From Sphingobacteriales bacterium (GTDB lineage: Bacteria; Bacteroidota; Bacteroidia; Chitinophagales; Chitinophagaceae): a stretch of DNA of 15,419 nt. The notes under the pieces are model-generated. The model was not told the origin of the DNA. It did no database searches and saw nothing but the letters and a program-made list of their open reading frames with translations. This document shows, one piece after another, positions 1 through 7,447 of this stretch (positions within the stretch are counted from its first letter, which is position 1; each line of letters begins with the position of its first letter). The translations under genes were made by a program, and so were the position numbers. The stretch is taken from NCBI GenBank assembly GCA_023251215.1, contig JAHEZF010000012.1, positions 1-15,419 on the forward strand, written 5' to 3'.

Positions 1-287
1 TAGACGAGCAATTGTACAATATTGACCGGATGCTTTACCAGTTAAAAAGAAGTGGTAAATTTTCCAGATTAGCCGGATTAATTATCGGCGGCTTTACTGA
101 TATAAAAGACACTGAAAGACCTTTTGGCAAAACGGTGTATGAAATTATTCGTGATATTATTAAAGATTATGATTACCCGGTATGTTTTGATTTTCCAGTC
201 AGCCACACGGACAAAAATTATGCTTTGAAAATAGGAGTAGGGTATAAGTTGAAGGTTAGTAAAAGTAAAGTATTGCTGGAGGAATGA
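1..287 (+). CDS. LD-carboxypeptidase (peptidase family S66), C-terminal fragment
   Basis: The gene enters from the left edge; complete codons begin at base 3 and about 94 residues are visible before the TGA at 285-287. The segment DEQLYNIDRML followed by LKRSGKF and GLIIGGFTD matches the C-terminal half of S66 LD-carboxypeptidases (LdcA/MccF type), which usually read gExxYxIDRML...GlvlGgFtd. The motif FPVSHTDKN (codon CAC at 204-206) corresponds to the conserved region that supplies the catalytic histidine; most relatives have GH where this has SH. The catalytic serine, and probably the glutamate, lie outside the window. Known family role: cytoplasmic serine peptidase that removes the terminal D-alanine from muropeptide tetrapeptides during cell-wall recycling. 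It is convergent with the hydrolase gene, with only 47 bp between stop codons and no clear terminator there. The family call is fairly secure; the exact substrate is inference. Confidence 0.8.
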   Translation, partial: DEQLYNIDRMLYQLKRSGKFSRLAGLIIGGFTDIKDTERPFGKTVYEIIRDIIKDYDYPVCFDFPVSHTDKNYALKIGVGYKLKVSKSKVLLEE

Positions 288-334
288 CCAGTGATTCAGA
301 AAAAATGGTTTGCAATCGGATCAGTACGATAAAT

Positions 335-1123
335 CTAAGACTTCAATATATCCCGGATAAAATTATGATACTCATCAAAAGTGGGCAGGTTATTATGACG
401 TCCGCCATGAATGCGGATAAGAGTGATTTTCCGGGGATTCAGTTTCTGTAAAGCTTCGCTGTGGCGGATGGGAATAAGCCAGTCTTTAGTGCCGTGAATT
501 ATGTACGTATGACATTGCACTTTCAGGATCCATTTATCCGTTCGCAAATGAAAACGTAAAAATATTTGAACGGGAAGAATGGGTAAAAAACGTTCAATCA
601 CTTTCTTAAAATTAAAATAAGGAGCATCAAGAATAAGATACCTGGGATTATTATCCGAAGCGAGTTTGGTAGCGAAGCCGCTGCCCATACTGCGTCCGTA
701 CATGATAAGATGGTCTTCTGAATATTTTTCCTTCAAGCGGTCATAAATAAATTGCATGTCGTTCAGCATTTCTTTTTCACTTCTTTTTCCGGTGCTTTTG
801 CCAAAGCCGCGGTAATCAACCAGCAACACATCGTAATCATAGCGGTAAAAATCCCGGGCATATTTGGACCAGCCTTTTATACTTCTGGAGTTGCCATGTA
901 AATAGAGGATAAGGCCTTGGGGATTTTCACGGAAAAAATGAAGCGCATTGATACGGACACCCGGTTCCACATCAAAAAAATATTCTGTGAATGGAACATC
1001 ATATTTAAACTGGAAGTCCTGTTTGAGTTTTTCAGGTTTGAAAATAAATGTTTCCTGGAAAAAATAAATAAAAGCCGATAAGACAATTATTCCACCAATG
1101 ATATACCAGATGATGTTTGGCAA
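335..1123 (-). CDS. Membrane-anchored alpha/beta hydrolase (serine hydrolase)
   Basis: A 262-residue protein with an N-terminal hydrophobic segment (about residues 4-22) that probably anchors it in the inner membrane, followed by an alpha/beta-hydrolase fold. The oxyanion-type motif LYLHGN is at about 73-78, the nucleophile elbow GRSMG puts the serine at 145, HGTKD supplies a candidate acid at Asp214, and GGRH supplies a candidate histidine at 243. The order Ser-Asp-His and the VDYRGFGKS segment (102-110) fit the Bem46/ABHD13-like group of hydrolases. The substrate cannot be read from sequence. The start is TTG: the frame is open upstream to a stop at 1196-1198 without any ATG, and the next internal ATG is at residue 119, far inside the fold. 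It lies 78 bp downstream of kup on the same strand and may be cotranscribed with it. Confidence 0.8.
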   Translation of the reverse strand: MPNIIWYIIGGIIVLSAFIYFFQETFIFKPEKLKQDFQFKYDVPFTEYFFDVEPGVRINALHFFRENPQGLILYLHGNSRSIKGWSKYARDFYRYDYDVLLVDYRGFGKSTGKRSEKEMLNDMQFIYDRLKEKYSEDHLIMYGRSMGSGFATKLASDNNPRYLILDAPYFNFKKVIERFLPILPVQIFLRFHLRTDKWILKVQCHTYIIHGTKDWLIPIRHSEALQKLNPRKITLIRIHGGRHNNLPTFDEYHNFIRDILKS

Positions 1124-1201
1124 AGCAGATAATAGCTGAAAGCTGAAAGATGATAGTGAATGTACAAAACTCAGAAAACACTTACAACTATCATTTTATC
1201 A

Positions 1202-3175
1202 TTAGTCTTCTATCCGTTTTAATTTGAGACTGGTTACCGGAGCTACAATCAGGGGGAACTTTTCCACTGTAACGTTTGCTGTATCCAGGCCGAAGCCTTT
1301 TTCTTCTGAAAGACTTCTTTCTTTGAGCCAGAAATGGAATTTCATGATGATGCGTTCGAAAAAAGGAAGTTCGTTATCCTGGCTCAGATATTTTTCCATC
1401 ACCATGAATTGGAAGTCGCCAACTGTATTGCTGCTTGCCAGGCTCTCGTAACGGCTTGCAATGTTCACTTCTTTATTCGCAACGAGATCTTCTACCACTT
1501 TGCGGAACATCAGGTTGATACGTGGCTCCATGCGGAAACCCAGCCTGAAGTCAATCCGGATAATATCATTGGGAATGATATGTTCCACCTTGTACTCACA
1601 AGTATAGGGGTCGTCCAGTGTATCCACATGAACAAACCAGTAGATGTCGGATCGTTTCGGCTTTTTATTTAAAATGGAATAAATGATCTTATGCTCGATT
1701 TCTTTGGGATTATTGGCGCTGGTCAGGTAAACGAGGTGAGTAGCATATTTGGGAACGGATTTATCATTACTCAGTTCCTGAATTTTTGGGAGATAATGTT
1801 CCAGCCTCACAAACTCAACATAACGATTTTTAATCTTCCGGCTCCTGTACCAGATATACATGATCAGGAACATAAGCCCGCCAACAAGCAAAGTAATAAA
1901 ACCGCCGTGTACAAATTTTTTCATTAACGCTGCCAAAAAGCAGGTTTCAACAATGAAATAGACTGTCAGAAATATATATATCCAGAGGGAGCGAACACGG
2001 CGCAGTACCAGGTAATTGGCAAACAATATTGTAGTCATTAACATTGTTACAATAATAGCTAACCCATACGCTGCTTCCATATTGGAAGACTTACGAAAGA
2101 ACAAGACGATTCCTGTGCATCCAATAAACATTAAGACACTGATGGCAGGTACAAAAAGTTGGCCTTTTTCTTCAGAGGGGTACCTGATCTTTAATTTGGG
2201 CCATAAATTAAGTCGCATAGCTTCACTGATCAAAGTAAAAGCTCCGGAAACCATAGCCTGGCTTGCAATGATTGCAGCAGAAGTAGCTATAATAACTCCG
2301 GCAATTATGAACCAATGAGGCATGAGGTCAAAAAAAGCATTTATACCTAATGCCTTTTTGACCACATCGGTGATTTGAAGACCATTATGATGAGCCAATA
2401 AACTAGCTCCTTGTCCAAAATAATTGATCAGCAGGCAGGTTTTGACATATATCCATGAAATACGGATATTTCCACGGCCACAGTGTCCCAAATCACTGTA
2501 TAAGGCTTCTGCACCAGTGGTGCACAAAAAAACCGCTCCCAATAACCAAAAGCCCTGCGGATAATTTTTTAAAAATTCAATAGCATAATATGGGCTCAGT
2601 GCCTTAAAAATTGAAAGGTCATCAAGTAAATGGGCAGCGCCAAGTACTGCCAGCATTGTAAACCAGGTAAACATTATCGGACCGAACATTTTACCGATAG
2701 ATGCTGTACCAAACTGCTGCATGAAAAAGAAAATAGCAAGGATTGCAAGAACTATGATTACAATGGTATCAGTGGTCATGCCATGCAATACCGGTAATTC
2801 ATCCAAACCTTCAATTGCAGAAGTGATCGAAATCGGGGGAGTGATCATACCATCAGCGAGCAATGCACCGCCTCCAATCATGGCCGGTATCACCAGCCAT
2901 TTTTTTCTCCTCCTAACGAGGGCATATAAAGCAAATGTGCCCCCCTCACCACGGTTATCAGCCCTAAGGATAAGGATTATATATTTTATTGTGGTCTGTA
3001 AGGTAAGTGTCCAGATGATGCAGGATAAACTGCCAAGAATCAGTTCTTCACTGATAACTCTTCCGCCAATGATCGCATTGAAAACATAGAGTGGTGATGT
3101 GCCAATATCTCCGTAAATAATTCCCAGTGCTACTATCAGTCCAGCAATGGTGACTTTGTTCGTCGGTATTTTCAC
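1202..3175 (-). CDS. kup: KUP/HAK/KT-type potassium uptake transporter
   Basis: A 657-residue protein of typical Kup length (E. coli Kup is about 620). The family hallmark GIIYGDIGTSPLY lies at residues 18-30, with the conserved aspartate at position 23, GEGGTFALYAL at 76-86 and TPPISITSAIEGL at 112-124 with the conserved glutamate at 122. About twelve hydrophobic segments fill roughly residues 8-445, followed by a soluble C-terminal domain of about 200 residues facing the cytosol. Known role: secondary K+ uptake coupled to protons, in the inner membrane. The start is GTG at 3175: the upstream frame reaches a stop at 3206-3208 with no ATG, and the hallmark sits at the usual distance from the start. 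No Shine-Dalgarno sequence is evident. A Bacteroidota-type promoter and a palindrome-bearing leader of about 100 nt lie upstream. The hydrolase gene follows on the same strand. Confidence 0.95.
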   Translation of the reverse strand: MKIPTNKVTIAGLIVALGIIYGDIGTSPLYVFNAIIGGRVISEELILGSLSCIIWTLTLQTTIKYIILILRADNRGEGGTFALYALVRRRKKWLVIPAMIGGGALLADGMITPPISITSAIEGLDELPVLHGMTTDTIVIIVLAILAIFFFMQQFGTASIGKMFGPIMFTWFTMLAVLGAAHLLDDLSIFKALSPYYAIEFLKNYPQGFWLLGAVFLCTTGAEALYSDLGHCGRGNIRISWIYVKTCLLINYFGQGASLLAHHNGLQITDVVKKALGINAFFDLMPHWFIIAGVIIATSAAIIASQAMVSGAFTLISEAMRLNLWPKLKIRYPSEEKGQLFVPAISVLMFIGCTGIVLFFRKSSNMEAAYGLAIIVTMLMTTILFANYLVLRRVRSLWIYIFLTVYFIVETCFLAALMKKFVHGGFITLLVGGLMFLIMYIWYRSRKIKNRYVEFVRLEHYLPKIQELSNDKSVPKYATHLVYLTSANNPKEIEHKIIYSILNKKPKRSDIYWFVHVDTLDDPYTCEYKVEHIIPNDIIRIDFRLGFRMEPRINLMFRKVVEDLVANKEVNIASRYESLASSNTVGDFQFMVMEKYLSQDNELPFFERIIMKFHFWLKERSLSEEKGFGLDTANVTVEKFPLIVAPVTSLKLKRIED

Positions 3176-3216
3176 TTTTCTGGAAGTTGTGGTTTGTTTC
3201 CTGGCTTAGCCCGCCG

Positions 3217-3234
3217 TCCCAATAGCTATCGGGA
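3217..3234. repeat. Palindromic element copy in kup leader (one mismatch)
   Basis: TCCCAATAGCTATCGGGA, an 18-bp copy of the element found four times in uvrA, with one change (A for G at 3221). Read on the minus strand, which is the kup transcript, the change becomes a G.U pair, so the RNA can still fold along the whole element. It is flanked by TTAGC at 3206-3210 and again at 3235-3239, which might be a short target duplication but could be chance. Confidence 0.75.
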
Positions 3235-3281
3235 TTAGCAAAGGCGTGTACAGATTGTTTATTTCTGCAAAAGGTCGCCTG

Positions 3282-3309
3282 CAAAGGTATAAGCAAAATT
3301 CAATTACAA
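3282..3309 (-). promoter_or_regulatory. Candidate Bacteroidota-type promoter for kup
   Basis: On the minus strand TACCTTTG (3289-3282) matches the Bacteroidota -7 consensus TAnnTTTG exactly. A TTG -33 element (3309-3307) stands 17 bp upstream. Transcription would begin near 3275, giving a leader of about 100 nt that contains the 3217-3234 palindrome. Both motifs are seen directly; use in the cell is inferred. Confidence 0.5.
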
Positions 3310-3495
3310 CGAATATTCAGTAAAATCTTTGCCGTTCATCCATTTTGTCGTGGGGATTATTGGTGTTTGAAAGCAGCTATCATTGCTCTTGATAAGTCGT
3401 TAATATAATAACGCTGCCCGCAGCTTATGGGCAAAATAAAAAACAATTTTTTGGCAGGCAACTTGTAACTTTAATCAGCAAAAAGTTTAACTATT

Positions 3496-5019
3496 ATGGC
3501 TGGAAGAAAATGGATATTAGCTGTTTTAATGATTGCTGACAGTCTTTGTGCAGCAGCTCAAAAGATTGTTTATTCTGAGCCTGAAAAGGATGATACTCAC
3601 CGCCTGAATTTTGAAGTAATTGGAAAAATAGGGGGTAATTTTCTTATATATAAAAATATCAGGGATAAAAACTGGATCACTGTGCTGGATAATGACCTAA
3701 AACAGGTAAACAGGGTAGATCAGGATTATGTACCGGCCAATGACCGGATGATCAATGCTGATTTTTTCCCCTATAATGATTTCTGTTATATGATTTATCA
3801 ATACCAGAAAAAAAATGTGGTCTATTGCATGGCTTCCAGAATTGATGTAAATGGAAAAAAGACCGGCAATGTGGTTCAATTGGATACTACGCAGATTGGA
3901 TTTGCTGCCAGTAATAAGATATACACTGTACTAACAAGTGAAGACAAAAACAAAATCATTGTATTCAAGATCAACAGCAGAAATAAAAAATTATATATGC
4001 TAACTACCCTGCTGATGAATGATAAACTTGAACTTCAAAAGAAGAGCCGTTTGGCGATACCGATGGATGAATTTCATGGATACCTGAGCGAATTCCACCT
4101 GGACAATGATGGTGACCTTGTATTTTCTCAATTTTACAGGGGAAATAATGATAATATAAGCCAGGCAGCTTTGGTAGTGAAGTATGCACTGGCAGATTCT
4201 TTATCGGTGAAAGAATTACAAATTGAAAAGACCCAGTTAGACGAAATACATATTAAAATAGATAATTCCAATAAACGGTATTTTTTGACTTCGTTTTATT
4301 ATAAAGAACGAAAAGGTAATATTGAAGGATTTTATTTCTATATATGGGACAAGACAATGGTCCAGCCTGCTGTTGAAAGCACTTATATTCTCAATGATGA
4401 ACTTCGTAAAGATGCCAAAGGTGATGCTACTGTAAAAATGGCTTTCAATGATTATTTTATCCGTAATATCATTACCCGTAAGGATGGCGGTTTTATTATC
4501 GGGAGCGAGGCTTATTATACAACTTCCCGGTTCAATACCTGGAACCGGTGGGACTATCTGAATAACCCATATTATATGTCGCCGCTGAATAATTATTACT
4601 ATTCTCCATACTATAACAGTTATTGGTGGAATTCCCGCTGGAACAACAGCCAAACAGTACGGTACCATGCAGACAATATTGCAGTTCTTTCTTTTAATAA
4701 GGAAGCCAAGCTGGAATGGACCAATGTATTGAGCAAAGAACAATTTGATGACGAATCCGATGACTTTCTTTCGTACCAATTAGTGAACACCGGCGGCTTA
4801 CTCCATTTTCTTTTTAACCTGCAGGAAAGAAGAAATAACCTGCTTAATGATTTCAGCATTACACCAGGCGGGCAATTGACGCATAATCCTACTTTGAAGA
4901 ACCTGGACAGAGGGTATGAGTTCATGCCCAAATATGCAAAACAGGTAAGTGCCCGGCAAATGATTATACCCTGCCAGTACCGTAATTATATTTGTTTTGC
5001 AAAAATTGATTATAATTAA
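3496..5019 (+). CDS. Secreted protein of unknown function with a Tyr/Asn/Trp-rich insert
   Basis: I do not recognise this 507-residue protein. Residues 1-21 form a signal peptide (basic start, hydrophobic core WILAVLMIA, likely cut after CAAA), so it is exported to the periplasm or cell surface. The rest is predicted mainly beta-strand, with repeated short patterns of hydrophobic strands and polar turns (for example GGNFLIYKN, DGDLVFSQF, DGGFIIGSE, GGLLHFLFN), which suggests a propeller-like fold. Residues 346-391 are strikingly rich in Tyr, Asn and Trp (NNPYYMSPLNNYYYSPYYNS within it) and look like a low-complexity loop. There is no lipobox and no T9SS C-terminal domain. The start ATG has no Shine-Dalgarno sequence, which is common in this phylum. 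The gene lies 24 bp before the DUF6427-like gene and probably shares its transcript. No function is assigned. Confidence 0.75.
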   Translation: MAGRKWILAVLMIADSLCAAAQKIVYSEPEKDDTHRLNFEVIGKIGGNFLIYKNIRDKNWITVLDNDLKQVNRVDQDYVPANDRMINADFFPYNDFCYMIYQYQKKNVVYCMASRIDVNGKKTGNVVQLDTTQIGFAASNKIYTVLTSEDKNKIIVFKINSRNKKLYMLTTLLMNDKLELQKKSRLAIPMDEFHGYLSEFHLDNDGDLVFSQFYRGNNDNISQAALVVKYALADSLSVKELQIEKTQLDEIHIKIDNSNKRYFLTSFYYKERKGNIEGFYFYIWDKTMVQPAVESTYILNDELRKDAKGDATVKMAFNDYFIRNIITRKDGGFIIGSEAYYTTSRFNTWNRWDYLNNPYYMSPLNNYYYSPYYNSYWWNSRWNNSQTVRYHADNIAVLSFNKEAKLEWTNVLSKEQFDDESDDFLSYQLVNTGGLLHFLFNLQERRNNLLNDFSITPGGQLTHNPTLKNLDRGYEFMPKYAKQVSARQMIIPCQYRNYICFAKIDYN

Positions 5020-5043
5020 TTCCGATTATAACATCCTTTACCC

Positions 5044-6033
5044 GTGATAGGCATATTTAAACAGAAAAGCCCGGCCAATCTTTTACTGTTGCTGCTATTT
5101 GGCATATTGATCAAACTGCCCATGTTCCGGCGCCCGCATGTGATTGCCGCCCGCACTTCTGATAGTACTTTTTTTAAGTCTGTCATAGGATTTATTGAAC
5201 CCACAGTCAAATCATTCCCACTTGTTTATTCTTTTATAGCTTTTGGTTTATTGTTTTTGCAGGCCATCATGCTCACCCGGTTTATCAACAGGAATCGGAT
5301 GCTGAACCGGTCAACCTATTTACCGGGGATGGCCTATATGCTTATCACTTCATTATTGCCGGAATGGAATTATTTTTCAGCGCCACTTGTTGTCAATACT
5401 ATTTTATTATTTGTTCTTTCAGGGCTGTTTAAAATATATAATCAGCAAAACGCCAAAGGCATTATTTTTAATATCGGCCTGGCCTTGGGTATTGCTTCTT
5501 TTATTTTTTTTCCTTCACTCACATTTGTTGTTTGGATATTGCTGGCCCTGATGGTCATGCGTCCTTTCCGGATAAATGAATGGGTACTTTGTTTATTGGG
5601 CATCACAACTCCTTTTTATTTTTATTCTATTTATCTTCTTGTTACCGGTCAATGGAATTTGGATGCATTATGGCCTCATTTCTCGGTTAGTTTGCCCGCC
5701 ATCAGTCAATCAGTCTGGTTAGCCGGTAGTGCTTTTTTACTGGCAATTCCATTTTTCGCCGGTGGATATTATGTTCAGGATAGTCTTCGCCGGGTGTTGA
5801 TACAGGTTCGAAAAGGATGGAGCCTTCTGCTCCTGTATTTGCTGGGGGCCATCTTCATTCCTTTTGTAAACAACACCGATTCGTTTGAAAACTGGGTTAT
5901 TGCCGCAATTCCTTTTGCGGCTTTTCATGCATGTGCTTACCTGTATGCAACACTACGAATATTTCCTTTGCTTCTTTTCCTGATTAGTGTAGCTTTTGTT
6001 CTGGGTTATCAGTATTATGGTCCGGGTTGGTAA
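5044..6033 (+). CDS. Polytopic membrane protein, DUF6427-like
   Basis: A 329-residue integral membrane protein with roughly eight to ten hydrophobic segments, among them residues 11-25, 55-75, about 110-130, 140-175 and the final stretch LLLFLISVAFVLGYQYY. The layout of a short N-terminal helix beginning MIGIFKQKSPANLLLL, a LPGMAYMLITSLLPEW segment, FNIGLALGIASFIFFPSL and MVMRPFRINEWV resembles the Bacteroidota family DUF6427, whose function is unknown. The start is GTG at 5044; the first in-frame ATG (residue 27) would cut the first membrane helix. It follows the secreted-protein gene by 24 bp, which suggests cotranscription, and precedes purQ by 64 bp. The family assignment comes from recalled pattern rather than a search. 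Confidence 0.7.
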   Translation: MIGIFKQKSPANLLLLLLFGILIKLPMFRRPHVIAARTSDSTFFKSVIGFIEPTVKSFPLVYSFIAFGLLFLQAIMLTRFINRNRMLNRSTYLPGMAYMLITSLLPEWNYFSAPLVVNTILLFVLSGLFKIYNQQNAKGIIFNIGLALGIASFIFFPSLTFVVWILLALMVMRPFRINEWVLCLLGITTPFYFYSIYLLVTGQWNLDALWPHFSVSLPAISQSVWLAGSAFLLAIPFFAGGYYVQDSLRRVLIQVRKGWSLLLLYLLGAIFIPFVNNTDSFENWVIAAIPFAAFHACAYLYATLRIFPLLLFLISVAFVLGYQYYGPGW

Positions 6034-6063
6034 AAGGGCTGCAAGAAATTGTATTCCATGATT

Positions 6064-6071
6064 TATCTTTG
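6064..6071 (+). promoter_or_regulatory. Candidate -7 box for purQ
   Basis: TATCTTTG matches TAnnTTTG exactly and lies 26 bp before the purQ ATG, so transcription would start about 20 nt upstream of the gene. No good TTG -33 element stands 17-23 bp further upstream (the nearest TTG is 12 bp away at 6049-6051), so support rests on the -7 box alone. Confidence 0.4.
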
Positions 6072-6097
6072 CGCTTTATTTATTTGAAAGTCGTTTT

Positions 6098-6772
6098 ATG
6101 AAATTTGGAGTTGTTGTTTTCCCGGGTTCCAATTGCGACAGGGATATGCATGATGCCCTGAGCAATAACCTTGGACAGGAAGTGATCATGCTTTGGCATA
6201 AGGATAAAGATTTAAGTATGTTCAGGGCAGATGACTGCATCATTTTACCCGGCGGATTTTCGTATGGAGATTACTTACGCTGCGGAGCCATTGCAAGGTT
6301 TAGTCCAATGATGCAAAGTGTAATTGAGTTTGCTAATGAGGGAGGAAAGGTTTTTGGAGTGTGCAATGGCTTTCAGATACTCTGCGAGTCACATTTATTA
6401 CCGGGAGCATTATTGCGAAACATTCAACAGCAATTTGTGTGTAAAAATGTTTTTATTACCAACGAACCCGGAAAAATTTATAAGATACCGGTAGCTCATG
6501 GAGAAGGAAGATACTATGCGGATGAAAAGACACTGGATGAATTGCAGGAGAATGACCAAATCATCTTTTATTACTGCGATGAAAATGGAAATATAACAGA
6601 GGAGGCAAATCCCAATGGTGCTATCCGGAACATTGCTGGTATCTGCAATGTCAGCCGCAATGTATTTGGCATGATGCCACATCCTGAACGGGCTTGTTCC
6701 CCTGTCTTAGGCAATACGGATGGTCAGGAAATCCTGAAAAACCTGTTTATGGCAGAACAACTTGTTTATTGA
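6098..6772 (+). CDS. purQ: Phosphoribosylformylglycinamidine synthase subunit PurQ
   Basis: A 224-residue class I glutamine amidotransferase, the normal length for PurQ. It begins [16 protein letters not shown], typical of the family, has [17 protein letters not shown] at 50-66, the nucleophile Cys89 in GVCNGFQIL, and His195/Glu197 in MMPHPERA completing the triad. Known role: in cytosolic purine synthesis it releases ammonia from glutamine for the PurL subunit, which converts FGAR to FGAM; PurS is the third partner in such split systems. Neither purL nor purS is in this window, so the complex is encoded elsewhere. The gene has its own candidate promoter and is followed by a 151-bp gap before the redox genes, so it may be a single transcription unit. 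Confidence 0.95.
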   Translation: MKFGVVVFPGSNCDRDMHDALSNNLGQEVIMLWHKDKDLSMFRADDCIILPGGFSYGDYLRCGAIARFSPMMQSVIEFANEGGKVFGVCNGFQILCESHLLPGALLRNIQQQFVCKNVFITNEPGKIYKIPVAHGEGRYYADEKTLDELQENDQIIFYYCDENGNITEEANPNGAIRNIAGICNVSRNVFGMMPHPERACSPVLGNTDGQEILKNLFMAEQLVY

Positions 6773-6923
6773 ATGTGCCATCTTATCAATGAATAACCCC
6801 GGTTCGTCACATTCCTTACAAAACAAGAAACCTGAAGAACTTAATTTGCAGGGATTAAAAATTTTAACAGGTAATAACAGGAAAAAAGCGGGATTTTTGC
6901 TTCTGATAATTAATAAAGACCCA

Positions 6924-7376
6924 ATGAAGAAAATTTTTCTTTTTGCAGCATTTGTTATACTGGTTGTAGCTGTTAAGGCGCAAATCAATCCTGTCAGTTG
7001 GAACTTTACGGCCACAAAGATTGCTGATAAAACTTATGAGATTCACATGAAGGCGACCATGCAGGCAGGCTGGCACCTGTATTCGCAAAACCAACCGGAA
7101 GATGCAATTGCTATACCTACTTCCTTTACTATTAATAATAACCCATTGCTAAAGCTTGACGGGAAAATAAAAGAGATAGGTAAAATGGAGAAATTTCATG
7201 ATGCCAGGCTGGACCTGTCGGCCAACCAATATTCCAATACAGTGGATTTTGTACAGGTGGCAAAATTAAAAGCTAAGGCAAAAACAAATCTGAGTGGAAG
7301 CGTCGAGTACCAGACCTGTGACGATAAAAAGTGTCTGCCTCCCAAAACTGTTAATTTCAATATTGCGATAAAATAA
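6924..7376 (+). CDS. Free-standing periplasmic DsbD-alpha-like domain (DsbC/DsbD N-terminal type)
   Basis: A 150-residue exported protein. Residues 1-19 are a signal peptide (MKKIFLFAAFVILVVAVKA, cut before Q20). The rest matches the immunoglobulin-like N-terminal domain of DsbD: GWHLYSQNQ at 49-57, then VEYQTCDDKKCLPPKTV, with a CX4C pair at Cys132 and Cys137. In DsbD this cysteine pair takes electrons from the membrane domain and passes them to periplasmic partners. The frame stays open upstream to 6762, but the ATG at 6924 is chosen because it gives a clean signal peptide. It lies 71 bp before the full dsbD-like gene, whose own copy of this domain lacks the cysteines, so the two products probably work together. 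A hairpin with a T-rich tail lies between the genes. Confidence 0.85.
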   Translation: MKKIFLFAAFVILVVAVKAQINPVSWNFTATKIADKTYEIHMKATMQAGWHLYSQNQPEDAIAIPTSFTINNNPLLKLDGKIKEIGKMEKFHDARLDLSANQYSNTVDFVQVAKLKAKAKTNLSGSVEYQTCDDKKCLPPKTVNFNIAIK

Positions 7377-7398
7377 CCATGAAGTGATATTTTTACAT

Positions 7399-7433
7399 AA
7401 CGGGTTCTTTCCATAAGAACTCGTTTATTTTTA
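7399..7433 (+). terminator. Hairpin with T-rich tail between the two Dsb genes
   Basis: AACGGGTTCTT (7399-7409) and AAGAACTCGTT (7415-7425) pair over 11 bp, including one G.U pair, around the 5-nt loop TCCAT. The tract TATTTTTAT (7426-7433) follows. This has the form of an intrinsic terminator, though the stem is only moderately GC-rich, so it may be partial and leave dsbD at reduced expression from the upstream transcript. Confidence 0.55.
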
Positions 7434-7435
7434 TA

Positions 7436-7441
7436 AAGGAG
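7436..7441 (+). promoter_or_regulatory. Strong ribosome binding site of dsbD-like gene
   Basis: AAGGAG lies 6 nt before the ATG at 7448. Most other genes in this window lack a recognisable Shine-Dalgarno sequence, so this one stands out and fixes the start. Confidence 0.65.
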
Positions 7442-7447
7442 CCAACA

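Larger units (their letters stand above)
3176..3495. other. Divergent intergenic region between kup and the secreted protein gene
   Basis: A 320-bp gap without a convincing gene. Its left third is the predicted kup leader, with the palindrome at 3217-3234; the kup promoter candidate is at 3282-3309. The right half (3310-3495) should carry the promoter of the plus-strand gene at 3496. The best match there to the TAnnTTTG box is TAACTTTA at 3466-3473, which misses the final G and has no TTG at a suitable distance, so it is not called as a promoter. An 82-codon minus-strand frame (3048-3296) overlaps kup in another frame and looks spurious. Confidence 0.5.

Noticed and set aside
1150..1194. ATGATAGT / ACTATCAT inverted repeat between kup and the hydrolase gene
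   Set aside because: 8-bp AT-rich arms with a 29-nt loop and no T-run after them; too weak to call a terminator.
3466..3473. TAACTTTA as a -7 box for the gene at 3496
   Set aside because: Final G of TAnnTTTG is missing and no TTG stands at proper spacing.
4237..4779. 180-codon minus-strand frame opposite the secreted protein gene
   Set aside because: Lies wholly within a gene with a clear signal peptide on the other strand and shows no domain pattern of its own.
6892..6899. GATTTTTG as a -7 box before the small Dsb-domain gene
   Set aside because: First base mismatched and no TTG 17-23 bp upstream.
6762..6923. Upstream extension of the small Dsb-domain protein
   Set aside because: Would start at TTG inside purQ and bury the signal peptide 54 residues deep; the ATG at 6924 gives a clean exported protein.
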